A stretch of 58,008 nucleotides of DNA from an uncultured Bacteroidales bacterium (lineage in GTDB: Bacteria; Bacteroidota; Bacteroidia; Bacteroidales; P3). Shown piece by piece: positions 18,033 to 27,495 of the stretch (position 1 is the stretch's first letter; each line of letters starts with the position of its first letter). A model generated the notes under the pieces. That model was not told where the DNA came from. It did not search any database and saw only the letters and a program-made list of their open reading frames with translations. A program made the translations under genes and the position numbers. Location: NCBI GenBank assembly GCA_946401725.1, contig CAMIVE010000009.1:1-58008 (forward strand). Direction: 5' to 3'.

Positions 18033-18317
18033 TTATTTCACGTTATCCTTGACTTCGTTGAGGAAGGATTTGGCAGGCTTGAAAGCGGGGATGTTGTGAG
18101 CGGGAACAATCACAGAGGTGTTCTTGCTGATGTTACGACCAGTCTTCTCTGCACGACGCTTGATAATGAAGCTACCGAAACCACGGAGGTACACGTTTTC
18201 ACCACCAATCATGGCATCTTTAACGGTAGTCATGAATTCTTCAACAACGGCCAAAACGGCCACTTTCTCAATACCAGTCTTCTCGGAAATGGAAGCTACG
18301 ATTTCTGCTTTAGTCAT
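18033..18317 (-). CDS. HU-family DNA-binding protein
   Basis: A 94-residue nucleoid protein that bends DNA as a dimer. It has the helical N-terminal part (MTKAEIVASISEKTG), the GFGSFIIKRRAEKTGRN arm base and the C-terminal PAFKPAKSFLNEVKD. The frame stays open further upstream, but I chose the ATG at 18315-18317 because the family begins MTKAE/MNKTE. A -7 box CAAAAGTA on the plus strand lies about 45 bp upstream. Arm residues around INxxT are changed (KNTSVIVPAHNIP), as usual for Bacteroidota HU. Confidence 0.93.
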   Translation of the reverse strand: MTKAEIVASISEKTGIEKVAVLAVVEEFMTTVKDAMIGGENVYLRGFGSFIIKRRAEKTGRNISKNTSVIVPAHNIPAFKPAKSFLNEVKDNVK

Positions 18318-18708
18318 ATCTTTTGAATTTTTTAATGATTTGGTTTTCTGATAATATTTTGCAAAAGTACACTTTTTTTTCAATAAAAAAACAAATTTAA
18401 AAAAATTCTTTCCAAATAATGTATGAGCTGAGTTTAAAAAGTAATACTAAAACATTGTAATACAAATTGTTAATATTGATTATTTCAATTGTTTGGGTAT
18501 CAGTTATTTTTTTGAGTAGGGATACACAAAGAACACTTTTTCAGATTCTTTTTTTCGAATTTTGTTTTTTTTCAAAAGACATAATTGGTTTTTTATGATC
18601 ATTGCAAAACAGAGTTACTCTTGATAGTTGATTCTGCAACTTCAAATGATTAAGTATATAATATTTATTATAATTTAACGTTATAAAGAAAAAATAATAT
18701 AGATAGTT
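18318..18708. other. AT-rich gene-free interval
   Basis: This interval is between the divergent HU gene and a membrane-protein gene. It is very AT-rich with many T and A runs. Apart from the HU promoter box at its left end I see no coding frame, RNA gene or strong hairpin. The promoter of the rightward gene must lie in it, but I find no clear TAnnTTTG box close to it. Confidence 0.5.
18362..18369 (-). promoter_or_regulatory. -7 box of the HU gene (TACTTTTG)
   Basis: On the minus strand this reads TACTTTTG, matching TAnnTTTG, 44 bp before the HU start. A TTTG (18395-18392) lies 22 bp upstream, slightly wider than usual. Confidence 0.55.
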
Positions 18709-19209
18709 ATGCAAACTGTTCTTGTGAAAAAAGAATCGCTGATTCGGACTGTGTTGATTGACACCGTGTTGCTTGCTTTCATGTGTCTGGTACCCGCTTT
18801 GTCGCATGTAATGGCACTGCCCCTGTACAAACTCAATCCGATGCTTCTTTGCCTGTTGGCAGGTATGTTTCTGACAACCGACCGGCGTAATGCCTTCCTT
18901 TTGGCGCTGCTGTTACCCATGGTGTCGGCTTGGATAACCGGTATGCCTACTCCGTTGAAAGAACTCTGCATGTCGGCTGAATTGGTGACAGTGGTCAGCG
19001 TATTCAGCCTTGCAGAAAAGAAGCTGTTGGTTTTCCCGTCGATACTTGCCGCTATTGTGTTGGGCAAAGGGGTGTTCTACCTGTTGAAAGCGTTGCTGCT
19101 TGCACCTGCCGTTTTGATTGATACCAACCTATGGCTCCAAATGGCAGTGGCCGTGGGTGCATCGGCTTTGTTTGCTCTCCTTTTGAAAAAAAATCATAGG
19201 ATTGGGTAA
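18709..19209 (+). CDS. Small polytopic membrane protein, unknown
   Basis: A 166-residue protein with about five membrane helices and short loops. The pattern of residues about 45-85 (MLLCLLAGMFLTT, LLPMVSAWITGMPTP) is reminiscent of substrate-binding subunits of ECF vitamin transporters, but I cannot confirm it and no ECF ATPase is nearby. It lies 41 bp before the first of two large secreted proteins on the same strand, with which it may be co-transcribed. Confidence 0.6.
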   Translation: MQTVLVKKESLIRTVLIDTVLLAFMCLVPALSHVMALPLYKLNPMLLCLLAGMFLTTDRRNAFLLALLLPMVSAWITGMPTPLKELCMSAELVTVVSVFSLAEKKLLVFPSILAAIVLGKGVFYLLKALLLAPAVLIDTNLWLQMAVAVGASALFALLLKKNHRIG

Positions 19210-19250
19210 TCTGTGACTCAACGTTTATACTCCCATAAACCATCCCATCC

Positions 19251-21587
19251 ATGAAAAAAGCCATATTATCGATAGTCTTCCTTATTGCTTCTCTCGGCAT
19301 CCTTCGGGGGCAGGAGATGTCAACTATGGGTACCGACTTTTGGCTGACTTTCATGGACAATAACAATAATTACAACCTCACGGTATATATCTCTGCTCCG
19401 GAGGCCTGTTCCGTGACGTTGACTCATGCGGGTTCCGAATGGACGGAAACAGCGAGTGTGTCGGTCGGCACGGTGACCTCTATCGAGGTTCCCGGAGATA
19501 TCGGTTTTTCTTCTTTTTCAGGCGTAGTGAGAAACAATGGCTTCCATTTGACAGCAACGGACACGGTTTCCGTCTACATTGCAACCCAAGGTAGTTACAC
19601 TTTCGATGAGACGCTGGTACTTCCTACACCGGTGCTTCGTGACAAATACGTGGTGCAGTGTTACCCCTCCGATACTTATGGGAGTGAATTCATCGTGCTG
19701 GCGACACAAGACTCTACTTGGGTGGATATCTACCTTACCGACAGCACTCTTGATGGACAGTCGGCAGGCGACACGGCTCATGTATTCTTGCCTCTGGCAG
19801 GGAAGACTTACCAATTGAGGTCTCCTGACGTGGGCGATTTCTCAGGTACGCGCGTCGAAGCGCGCGACTGCAAACGTATCGCGGTTTTTCATGGCAACAA
19901 ATGTGTCTATATTCCCGATGAATTGACGGGCCAGTCTTGCGACCACGTGATGGAACAGGCCATCCCTGTCAATTGCTGGGGAAAGGAATTTATCGTTGTA
20001 AGCAGCGGCTCACTCGCCTACCCGGACAGGGTTCGAATCACGGCACTGGAAGATGGCTGCGTGGTGCGTAAAAACGGCCAGCAGGTGGCTACCCTCAATG
20101 CGTTACAGACTTATGAGTATCGTATGAATAGCACTGTTTGGCGTTTCGCTGTGGACTATATTCTCACATCCACTCAGGCAAGCGTCAATGTCTATTTCGC
20201 CAGCACAGGGCAGGGGATAGGCGACCCGTCGATGGTGACGGTGAGTCCTTTAGACCAGGCGGTGAAAAACATCACTTTCAATAGTTCGAGTACCTCGGCA
20301 ACGAACACGCATTACGTGAATGTGGTGGTTCGCGGTCAGGATATCCCTTATTTAAGGCTGGATGGCAACACACTGATGGGGACTTTCACCATGGTGGAGA
20401 ACAACCCTGCTTTCTTCTACCGCGCCATCGAGCTGAACGAAGGAAGCCACACCTTGCGTATGGTCGGCGGTGCGGGTTTTGTAGCCTACGCTTTTGGAAT
20501 GGGTACCCACGAGAGCTACGCCTACACCATCGGTTCGAACATGATCGACCTGTCTAGTCGAATGGTGGTGAACGGGATAACGATCAACCAAATGTCAAAT
20601 CTGGTCTTTTGTCGTGGAAGTGAAATCCCCATGTATATCGAAGGCGCCGACACAGGGGCGACGTTTTATTGGGATTTCGGTGACAGCACCTTCTCGACCA
20701 ATGAATCAGTGACCCATAGCTACAGTCAGGCCGGCAACTATACTATCACTGCCGTTATCTCCGCTGCCACAACCCCTTGTTTCCCGACAAACGACACGCT
20801 CAGAACTACCATCCGCATCGTGGACCCCGATACTGTCAACATAACCTTTTCAACCTGCGACCCCATCTTTGTCTGGCAAGGGGATACCTGCCGCGAATCG
20901 GGCACTTATGAAAAACTATCGACCAACCGTTACGGCTGCGACAGCCTGACGGTTCTTAACCTGTCGATGCATCATGCGTCACAATACTATATTCCGATGG
21001 AAGGCTGCGACAGCTTGATTTTGAACGATCATATCTACTGGAAAGACGACACAGCGGCAATGGGCGTCTACACCGACCGTTGGGGTTGCGACAGCATCGT
21101 GGTGGCTCAGATTGTGATTCACCCGGTGGTCCATACGGTACAGGATGTCCATATCTCCTATGGGGACACGCTGCACTGGATCGACGGACTGGACTATAGT
21201 GAAGAAACCGATGAACCGTTCATAGTGCTTCGCAGCATCCATGGCTGCGACAGTATCATCCACTTGCATCTCCATCTGGTGGAGGGTATCCAACCGCCAC
21301 CCATTGACAGTGCGGTGATCTGGGTGCCCAACGTCTTCACCCCGGAAGAAAGCACCAACAAGGAATTCGTGATCAAAAGCAACGACATCACCTACATGCA
21401 TGTCTATCTCTTCACCCGGGGCGGTGCCTTCGTGACTGACTTCGATGGACTGACTGAGTGTTGGGACGGACGACGCAACGGGGAAATGTGTAAGAGCGAA
21501 GCCTATGTCTACCTGATAGAATACACCACCAAAGGGAAACCCGGCTACAAACAACGGATGACAGGCACGGTGCTGCTGTTGAGATAA
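19251..21587 (+). CDS. Large secreted T9SS type-B cargo protein, copy 1
   Basis: A 778-residue exported protein of unknown target. A signal peptide (about residues 1-20) leads into MGTDFWLTF, the start of a region like the N-terminal part of IgGFc-binding proteins. A PKD domain (around YWDFGDSTFSTN, residues about 460-525) follows. Then come three degenerate repeats of about 50 residues, each closing in GCDS (near 562, 611 and 664). The last 90 residues, from VWVPNVFTPEE, are a gliding-motility-associated C-terminal domain, used as a type-B sorting signal by the type IX secretion system. A tandem paralogue follows 34 bp later. A surface or adhesion role is inferred. Confidence 0.83.
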   Translation: MKKAILSIVFLIASLGILRGQEMSTMGTDFWLTFMDNNNNYNLTVYISAPEACSVTLTHAGSEWTETASVSVGTVTSIEVPGDIGFSSFSGVVRNNGFHLTATDTVSVYIATQGSYTFDETLVLPTPVLRDKYVVQCYPSDTYGSEFIVLATQDSTWVDIYLTDSTLDGQSAGDTAHVFLPLAGKTYQLRSPDVGDFSGTRVEARDCKRIAVFHGNKCVYIPDELTGQSCDHVMEQAIPVNCWGKEFIVVSSGSLAYPDRVRITALEDGCVVRKNGQQVATLNALQTYEYRMNSTVWRFAVDYILTSTQASVNVYFASTGQGIGDPSMVTVSPLDQAVKNITFNSSSTSATNTHYVNVVVRGQDIPYLRLDGNTLMGTFTMVENNPAFFYRAIELNEGSHTLRMVGGAGFVAYAFGMGTHESYAYTIGSNMIDLSSRMVVNGITINQMSNLVFCRGSEIPMYIEGADTGATFYWDFGDSTFSTNESVTHSYSQAGNYTITAVISAATTPCFPTNDTLRTTIRIVDPDTVNITFSTCDPIFVWQGDTCRESGTYEKLSTNRYGCDSLTVLNLSMHHASQYYIPMEGCDSLILNDHIYWKDDTAAMGVYTDRWGCDSIVVAQIVIHPVVHTVQDVHISYGDTLHWIDGLDYSEETDEPFIVLRSIHGCDSIIHLHLHLVEGIQPPPIDSAVIWVPNVFTPEESTNKEFVIKSNDITYMHVYLFTRGGAFVTDFDGLTECWDGRRNGEMCKSEAYVYLIEYTTKGKPGYKQRMTGTVLLLR
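21494..21580 (+). repeat. 87-nt identical segment, copy 1
   Basis: This segment of the sorting-domain coding part is base-for-base the same as 23874-23960 in the next gene. The rest of the two genes differs at many positions, so it looks like recent gene conversion or very strong constraint. Confidence 0.85.
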
Positions 21588-21621
21588 ACTATTCCCATTC
21601 CACTTACCTTAAATGTAATTT

Positions 21622-23967
21622 ATGAAACAGAAAATCCTATACCTGATGGCCATGCTGATTTTAGCTGTTTCTGGCTGGAGTCAGACGATGACTACCATGG
21701 GTACGGATTTCTGGTTCACTTATTTGAAGAGTGTTGGTTATGTGCAGTTGAAAGTTTTTGTCTCTGCGCCACGCCCCTGTTCGGTCACTTTAACCAACCC
21801 TGCAACAGGATGGGACACCACAGCGGCTGTTTACCAGGGGGTGGTCACAACAATTGAAATGCGCCGGTCGCAGGCATACAGCAACACTTTGGGTATTGTA
21901 CAAGATAAAGGCATACATCTCACCTCCACAGATACTGTTTCGGTTTATATCGCTCTAACGGGTGAGAGTTCATTTGACGAGACGAATGTTTTTCCGACTG
22001 TGGTGCTGCAAGACAAATACGTGATTCAGAACTATCCTGCCGATAATAATGGCAGCGAGTTTGTGCTTTTGGCGACAGAGGACTCTACATGGGTGGATAT
22101 TTACTTGTCGGATGCCGTTTCAACAGGAACAACTAACTATGCTGCGGGGGATACTATGCATATCTTTCTTTCTTCGGCCGGGAAGACCTATCTGGTGCGG
22201 TCGATGGATGAAGGTGATCTGTCAGGCACACGGGTGGAATCCCGCAGCTGTAAGCGTTTGGCAGTGTTTCAAGGGAATGAATGTGTGTATATCCCCGATT
22301 ATCCAAACGGAAGCACATGCGACCATGTTATCGAACAAGCCATTCCAACCAACTGCTGGGGAAAAGAATTTGCAGTGATTAGTTCAGGAACGGCAGGCCT
22401 TCCCGACAGGGTACGCATTACGGCATTGGAGGACGGTTGTGTCATCACGAGGAATGGCACTGTTGAAACCACCATCGATGCGTTGGAAACATACGAATAC
22501 CCACTTTACAGCTATGGAGGATATAACGGGGCCGATTTTGTGACCACATCAACGCCGGCGAGTGTGAACGTCTATTTCTCCAGCACCGGCAACGGACAGG
22601 GAGACCCTTCCATGGTGACGGTGCCTCCATTGGATCAGGCGGTAAAAAACATCACCTTCAACAGTTCAAGCACTTTCTACACCAATACACATTATGTCAA
22701 CGTCGTTGTGCGGGAGCAGGATTTGCCCTATCTGTATTTGGACGGCAATTCGCTGAACAATTCTTTCCTGATCATGCGCAACAACCCTAGTTACCAGTAT
22801 CGGAAATTGGAATTGATGCAGGGAAGCCATACGTTGCAGATGAATGGAGGTGCTGGATTTGTGGCTTACGCATTCGGATTGGGCACCCACGAGAGTTATG
22901 CCTATTCCATTGGCTCTGGTATGCAGGACTTGACAAACCGTATGGTTGTTGGCGGCCATACAGTCAACCCCATGTCTGACTTGGTTTTCTGCAAAGGGGA
23001 CTCGATTCGGATGTATGTTGAGACTCCAATGCAACACACTCCCGCATGCTGGTTTTTTGGCGACAATACGACCGGAACAGGCGACACTGTGAGCCATGTA
23101 TATAACCACACGGGAGAATTCGTTATCACGGCTTTGGTGACATTGTTGGAAGAATCCTGTTTTCCTTCCAGGGACACGATACGTGGCACCATACGCATAG
23201 TCGAACCCGACACAACTGTGGTTGAAAGCTCCACTTGTGACTCATTCTATATCTGGGGACCAGATACCTGTTATGAAAGCGGCACCTACATCCATCATCT
23301 GTCTAATCGATATGGATGCGACAGTCTATTGATTCTCAATCTGTCGATGCATCAGCCAAGTCATGACTATACGCATCTGAACGTATGTGACAGCATAACG
23401 GTGGACAATCACGTATACTATACTGATGACACGGTTACGACGGGTATCTATCAGAACCGTTGGGGCTGTGACAGTATTGTCTCGACAGTTCTGCAGATAC
23501 ATCATTCGATCCAGACCGTTCAGGATCTGAACATAAAGGAAGGGGACACGCTGTACTGGATCGACGGTTTGTACTATAGCGAAGAAACCGACGAACCGTT
23601 TGTAGTGCTTCAAAGCGCCAACGGCTGCGACAGCGTTATCCACCTACATCTACATCTGTTTCCGGGATTTCAGCCGCCACCCGTTGATAGCGCGGTGATT
23701 TGGGTACCCAACGTCTTCACCCCGGAAGAAGGCACTAATAAGGAATTCGTGATTAAAAGCAACGACATCACCTACATGCATGTCTATATTTTCACCCGAG
23801 GCGGTGCCTTCGTGACCGACTTTGACGGACTGACTGAGTGTTGGGACGGACGACGCAATGGGGAATTGTGTAGGAGCGAAGCCTATGTCTACCTGATAGA
23901 ATACACCACCAAAGGGAAACCCGGCTACAAACAACGGATGACAGGCACGGTGCTGCTGTTAAGATAA
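21622..23967 (+). CDS. Large secreted T9SS type-B cargo protein, copy 2
   Basis: A 781-residue paralogue of the preceding gene with the same order of parts. It has a signal peptide (residues about 1-20, ending VSGWSQ), a MGTDFWFTY N-terminal region, a PKD domain (around CWFFGDNTTGTG, about residue 473), three repeats closing in GCDS (near 565, 614 and 668), and a type-B sorting domain from about residue 693. The N-terminal and middle regions have diverged while the sorting domain is nearly identical. It should be secreted through the type IX system and kept on the cell surface or released. The target is unknown. Confidence 0.83.
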   Translation: MKQKILYLMAMLILAVSGWSQTMTTMGTDFWFTYLKSVGYVQLKVFVSAPRPCSVTLTNPATGWDTTAAVYQGVVTTIEMRRSQAYSNTLGIVQDKGIHLTSTDTVSVYIALTGESSFDETNVFPTVVLQDKYVIQNYPADNNGSEFVLLATEDSTWVDIYLSDAVSTGTTNYAAGDTMHIFLSSAGKTYLVRSMDEGDLSGTRVESRSCKRLAVFQGNECVYIPDYPNGSTCDHVIEQAIPTNCWGKEFAVISSGTAGLPDRVRITALEDGCVITRNGTVETTIDALETYEYPLYSYGGYNGADFVTTSTPASVNVYFSSTGNGQGDPSMVTVPPLDQAVKNITFNSSSTFYTNTHYVNVVVREQDLPYLYLDGNSLNNSFLIMRNNPSYQYRKLELMQGSHTLQMNGGAGFVAYAFGLGTHESYAYSIGSGMQDLTNRMVVGGHTVNPMSDLVFCKGDSIRMYVETPMQHTPACWFFGDNTTGTGDTVSHVYNHTGEFVITALVTLLEESCFPSRDTIRGTIRIVEPDTTVVESSTCDSFYIWGPDTCYESGTYIHHLSNRYGCDSLLILNLSMHQPSHDYTHLNVCDSITVDNHVYYTDDTVTTGIYQNRWGCDSIVSTVLQIHHSIQTVQDLNIKEGDTLYWIDGLYYSEETDEPFVVLQSANGCDSVIHLHLHLFPGFQPPPVDSAVIWVPNVFTPEEGTNKEFVIKSNDITYMHVYIFTRGGAFVTDFDGLTECWDGRRNGELCRSEAYVYLIEYTTKGKPGYKQRMTGTVLLLR
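23874..23960 (+). repeat. 87-nt identical segment, copy 2
   Basis: Second copy of the segment at 21494-21580, in the same place within the paralogous gene. Confidence 0.85.
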
Positions 23968-23982
23968 AAAAAAGTAATAAAT

Positions 23983-24735
23983 ATGAACGATAACAAGTTA
24001 AAACGCGTATTGATAGTCGGCGGGGCTAATGGCATAGGTCTCGCTATGGCTAATGAACTGATGCAACGGGAAAGCTGTGAAAAAATATATATTGTTGACA
24101 AACAACCGCTCCCTGATGGATTCGGTCACGCTAAATGTGTTTTCTTTCAAGAAGACCTGGTTACGTCCGACTTTTCTCTCTTTGATCGTTTCAATGATAT
24201 CAATACCTTGATAATCACTGCTGGTTTTGGAAAACTAGCATTATTTGAGCAGGTAGGACAGCAGTACATCGCCGATTCGTTTGCCGTAAATGCGGTCGCA
24301 CCGATTCGGATAGTCCGGAAATTCTACGATAAGATGAAAAGGCCTGACGATTTTTATTGCGGTATCATGGTTTCCATCGCCGGCTTCCTTTCATCGCCGT
24401 TCTTTGCAGTCTACGGTGCAACCAAAGCAGCCCTCAAGATCTTTATCGAAAGCGTCAATGTGGAACTGGAAAAAGCGGGTAGCCCGAACTGCATACTGAA
24501 TGTATCGCCAGGTTCCATCCAGGGGACTGCGTTCAATGGTAACGCAACCGACTTGTCGCTTAGCACACCGCTGGCCAAGGAGATTCTTACACATTTGGAA
24601 AACAAGGACGATCTGTTTATTCCTCGCTACGAGGAGGTCTTTCGCGAAGTGCTGGAACGCTACCATGACGATTTCCGTGCCGAAGGGCGACACAGTTATG
24701 AATATAAACTGCAGTCGGGACGCATCAAAAACTGA
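23983..24735 (+). CDS. Short-chain dehydrogenase/reductase
   Basis: A 250-residue NAD(P)-dependent oxidoreductase of the classical SDR fold. It has the nucleotide motif GGANGIG (residues 13-19), an Asn103 in NAVAP, Ser131 in MVSIAG, and the catalytic Tyr144-x3-Lys148 in YGATK. It is the first of four rightward genes that include a cytidylyltransferase fusion, a glycerophosphotransferase-like protein and UDP-galactopyranose mutase. It may therefore reduce a sugar or polyol precursor of a surface polymer. The substrate is not readable from the sequence. Confidence 0.85.
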   Translation: MNDNKLKRVLIVGGANGIGLAMANELMQRESCEKIYIVDKQPLPDGFGHAKCVFFQEDLVTSDFSLFDRFNDINTLIITAGFGKLALFEQVGQQYIADSFAVNAVAPIRIVRKFYDKMKRPDDFYCGIMVSIAGFLSSPFFAVYGATKAALKIFIESVNVELEKAGSPNCILNVSPGSIQGTAFNGNATDLSLSTPLAKEILTHLENKDDLFIPRYEEVFREVLERYHDDFRAEGRHSYEYKLQSGRIKN

Positions 24736-24803
24736 TTGAAATAAATATACCATTTCCGACATTTTGTCGTTAATACACCTGTCGGACCACTGATATATCA
24801 TTT

Positions 24804-26150
24804 ATGAAGAAAGTAATCACTTACGGAACATTCGATTTGTTCCACTACGGGCACCGGCGTCTGCTTGAACGTGCCAAAGCGTTGGGAGATCATCTCATTG
24901 TGGGCGTCACCAGCGAAGACTTCGACAAGGCTCGCGGCAAAATCAACGTGCAGCAATCGCTGATGGAACGCATCGAAGTGCTCAAGGCCACAGGATTGGC
25001 CGACGAAATAATCGTCGAAGAGTATGAGGGTCAGAAAATCGACGACATTTTACGCTATAATGTGGACATTTTCGCCATCGGATCCGACTGGGTCGGCAAG
25101 TTCGACTACCTCAAACAATACTGCGAAGTGGTCTATCTGGAGCGCACCGAAGGGGTATCCAGTTCTGAACTGCGCGCTGAAAAACGGGAGTTGCGACTCG
25201 GTATCGTCGGCGACGAGCTTCCTTTCCTCTCCAAATTCGAACGGGAAAGCCACTATGTCAACGGCCTCTCCATCTCCGGTCTCTGTCATCTGCGCCGTCA
25301 CGAGTCAATCCCCGATAACCTGCTTCAATTGCCGCTACTCACAAGTAATTTTGAAGAAATCGTGGATGCATCAGACGCCATCTTCCTCAATTCCACTCCT
25401 CAGCAGCACTACAACCAGATCAAATATGCTTTGATGCATGGCCGTCATGTGCTATGTGAGCCTCCCGTGTCGATGAGACGGGACGAATGGGACGAATTGA
25501 TGCGGCTGGCGGAAGAGAAGAAATGTCTCCTCATGGATGCCCTCCGCACCGCCTATGCAATGGCATACAGACGGTTGCTGCTGCTGGTCAAAAGCGGCGT
25601 AATTGGCAAAGTGTGCAGTGTCGACTCCTCCATCACCGTCCAGCGTGACACCGAACTGAAAGGCGACGAACTGATCAATGTACGCAACAGTATCAGCACA
25701 TGGGGCGCCAATGCGCTGCTGCCCGTTTTCCAACTGCTGGGTACCGACTACCAGTCAAAGCGTATTATCACTCATATCGAGAATGAATCGCTGAAATACG
25801 ACACCTTCTCCAAGATCGATTTTGTCTACCCCGAGGCGGTTGCCTCCATCAAAGTGGGTAAAGGGGTAAAGACCGAAGGCAGCCTTGTGGTCTCCGGAAC
25901 CACAGGCTACATCTACGTCCCGGCTCCATGGTGGAAGACCGAATACTTCGAAGTCCGTCGCGAAGACCCTTCCTTCAACAAACGTTACTTCTACCAATTG
26001 GACGGCGAAGGCATCCGCTACGAACTGGTCTCCTTTATCCGTGCGGTCCAAACGGGTCGTTCCTATCCCTATATCTCCGGTCAGGTGTCAAAAGCAATGG
26101 TCGCCATCCTGGAAGACTTCTATAACGAAAAAGATCTCATTAGGATTTAG
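24804..26150 (+). CDS. Cytidylyltransferase fused to a Gfo/Idh/MocA oxidoreductase
   Basis: A 448-residue two-domain protein. Residues 1-130 are a nucleotidyltransferase like TagD (glycerol-3-phosphate cytidylyltransferase), with TYGTFDLFHYGH (HxGH motif) and RTEGVSSSELR, the family's RTEGIST-like motif. Residues about 135-445 are a Gfo/Idh/MocA-type oxidoreductase with a somewhat degraded Rossmann start (LGIVGDELPF) and the conserved CEPPVSM in place of CEKP. It probably makes a CDP-activated polyol such as CDP-glycerol, with the second domain supplying or altering the polyol phosphate. The neighbouring glycerophosphotransferase-like gene supports this. Confidence 0.82.
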   Translation: MKKVITYGTFDLFHYGHRRLLERAKALGDHLIVGVTSEDFDKARGKINVQQSLMERIEVLKATGLADEIIVEEYEGQKIDDILRYNVDIFAIGSDWVGKFDYLKQYCEVVYLERTEGVSSSELRAEKRELRLGIVGDELPFLSKFERESHYVNGLSISGLCHLRRHESIPDNLLQLPLLTSNFEEIVDASDAIFLNSTPQQHYNQIKYALMHGRHVLCEPPVSMRRDEWDELMRLAEEKKCLLMDALRTAYAMAYRRLLLLVKSGVIGKVCSVDSSITVQRDTELKGDELINVRNSISTWGANALLPVFQLLGTDYQSKRIITHIENESLKYDTFSKIDFVYPEAVASIKVGKGVKTEGSLVVSGTTGYIYVPAPWWKTEYFEVRREDPSFNKRYFYQLDGEGIRYELVSFIRAVQTGRSYPYISGQVSKAMVAILEDFYNEKDLIRI

Positions 26151-26178
26151 TTCCCTTCCCCAACTCTTATCCCTTTTC

Positions 26179-27495
26179 ATGAACAATCTGAAGTACAAAC
26201 TCAACCTCATGATGGCCCACAAGGATGCGTTGCGAACACGTGTCCCTTTCCTGTTTGCCCACATGATGAATCAAGTAAAGGAAAGCACACTCCCGCTGGC
26301 TATGCGGCTCAAAGACAAAGAGACCATCGAAGTGGCTTTCATGCTCACTATCCCCGGCATGTGGAAACACGACTACCTTTTCCGCCTCATGCAGCAGCAT
26401 CCCCATTACCACCCTTATGTGGTCATCTACCCCTATTCTGAATACAAGGGGTTCAGTAGGGAAGAGGTGTGGAAGACCATCCGTCGCACGGAGGAATTCA
26501 TCAAATCCCGCGGATTCGAATACATCATTCCTTTCGACGAAAAGAAAAACAAATGGATTGATATCAAAAAAATCAACAAACCCGACATCGTCTTCTTTGC
26601 GTCGCCTTACCGCGATGTCCAATCCAAATACTATATCTACAACTTCAAGGATAGTCTGACCTGCTACATTCCTTACGCTTTCAATGCTATCAATGTCTAC
26701 CGCATGCTCTACTGGACATCGACAGTCAACCTCTTCAACTTCTATTTCGCCGAAACGACCATTCACCAGCACTATGTGAGCCAGTATGGCCGAAACGGAG
26801 GTGCCCGTGCCTATGCCACCGGCTATCCAGGAACGGAGGTGTTCCTCCACAGCGACTACCAATCCCGGGATGTGTGGAAGCCGCAAGCTACACCCAAGAA
26901 ACGCGTTATCTGGGGTCCTCACCACACCATTGGCAATTCGGCAGCCGACTCTTTCAGCGCATCGACATTTCTTCTCAACTGCGATCTGATGTTGCAGCTC
27001 GCCCAAAAATACAGCGATAGCATCCAATTCGCTTTCAAACCGCATCAGCTGCTGAAATTCAAACTGATTGATATCTGGGGGGCCGAGAAGACTGAACAGT
27101 ATTACAACCAGTGGGCTTCCATGGAGAACACTCAGCTTGAAGAGGCTGGCTATGTCGATCTCTTCATCCACTCCGACGCCATGATGCACGACAGCGGCAG
27201 CTTCACTACAGAATATCTCTATCTGAACAAACCGGTGATGTACCTGCAGCGCAAGGAACAGATTGAGGATATGTTCAACACTTTCGGTGTTGAAGCCTAC
27301 CGCCAGCACTACCACGGTGTCACGCAAGCAGATATGGAGCATTTCCTGGAGGATGTCGTCCTCGCTGGCAACGACCCCATGCAATCCAGCCGCAAAGAAT
27401 TCTTTGATGCTTATCTGGCACCCGTCGACGGCATGCTCCCCTCACAATGCATCATGGATATCTTGGAATCGGCCATCAACGGAAAACTGAAATGA
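26179..27495 (+). CDS. CDP-glycerol:polyol glycerophosphotransferase-like protein (TagB/TagF type)
   Basis: A 438-residue protein of the teichoic-acid-type polyol phosphotransferase family, with no predicted membrane helix. It shows a glycosyltransferase-B-like C-terminal half with KRVIWGPHHTI, then FKPHQLLKFKL and the DLFIHSDAMMHDSGSFTTEYLY segment typical of TagB/TagF. I chose ATG 26179, 28 bp after the fusion gene; the frame is open further left, but that part overlaps the upstream gene in another frame. It should transfer polyol phosphate from a CDP donor to a surface glycan at the inner face of the membrane. Confidence 0.8.
   Translation: MNNLKYKLNLMMAHKDALRTRVPFLFAHMMNQVKESTLPLAMRLKDKETIEVAFMLTIPGMWKHDYLFRLMQQHPHYHPYVVIYPYSEYKGFSREEVWKTIRRTEEFIKSRGFEYIIPFDEKKNKWIDIKKINKPDIVFFASPYRDVQSKYYIYNFKDSLTCYIPYAFNAINVYRMLYWTSTVNLFNFYFAETTIHQHYVSQYGRNGGARAYATGYPGTEVFLHSDYQSRDVWKPQATPKKRVIWGPHHTIGNSAADSFSASTFLLNCDLMLQLAQKYSDSIQFAFKPHQLLKFKLIDIWGAEKTEQYYNQWASMENTQLEEAGYVDLFIHSDAMMHDSGSFTTEYLYLNKPVMYLQRKEQIEDMFNTFGVEAYRQHYHGVTQADMEHFLEDVVLAGNDPMQSSRKEFFDAYLAPVDGMLPSQCIMDILESAINGKLK

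Noticed and set aside
18541..18807. 88-codon minus-strand frame in the AT-rich interval
   Set aside because: It is Asn/Lys/Tyr/Phe-rich, as expected from AT-rich noncoding DNA, and overlaps the membrane-protein start.
18709..19209. Firm assignment as an ECF transporter subunit
   Set aside because: Only a weak resemblance, and there is no ECF ATPase gene nearby, so it was left as unknown.
25885..26178. Upstream extension of the TagB-like gene
   Set aside because: It overlaps the fusion gene in another frame and is Ser/Pro/Thr-rich; ATG 26179 starts the family-like part.
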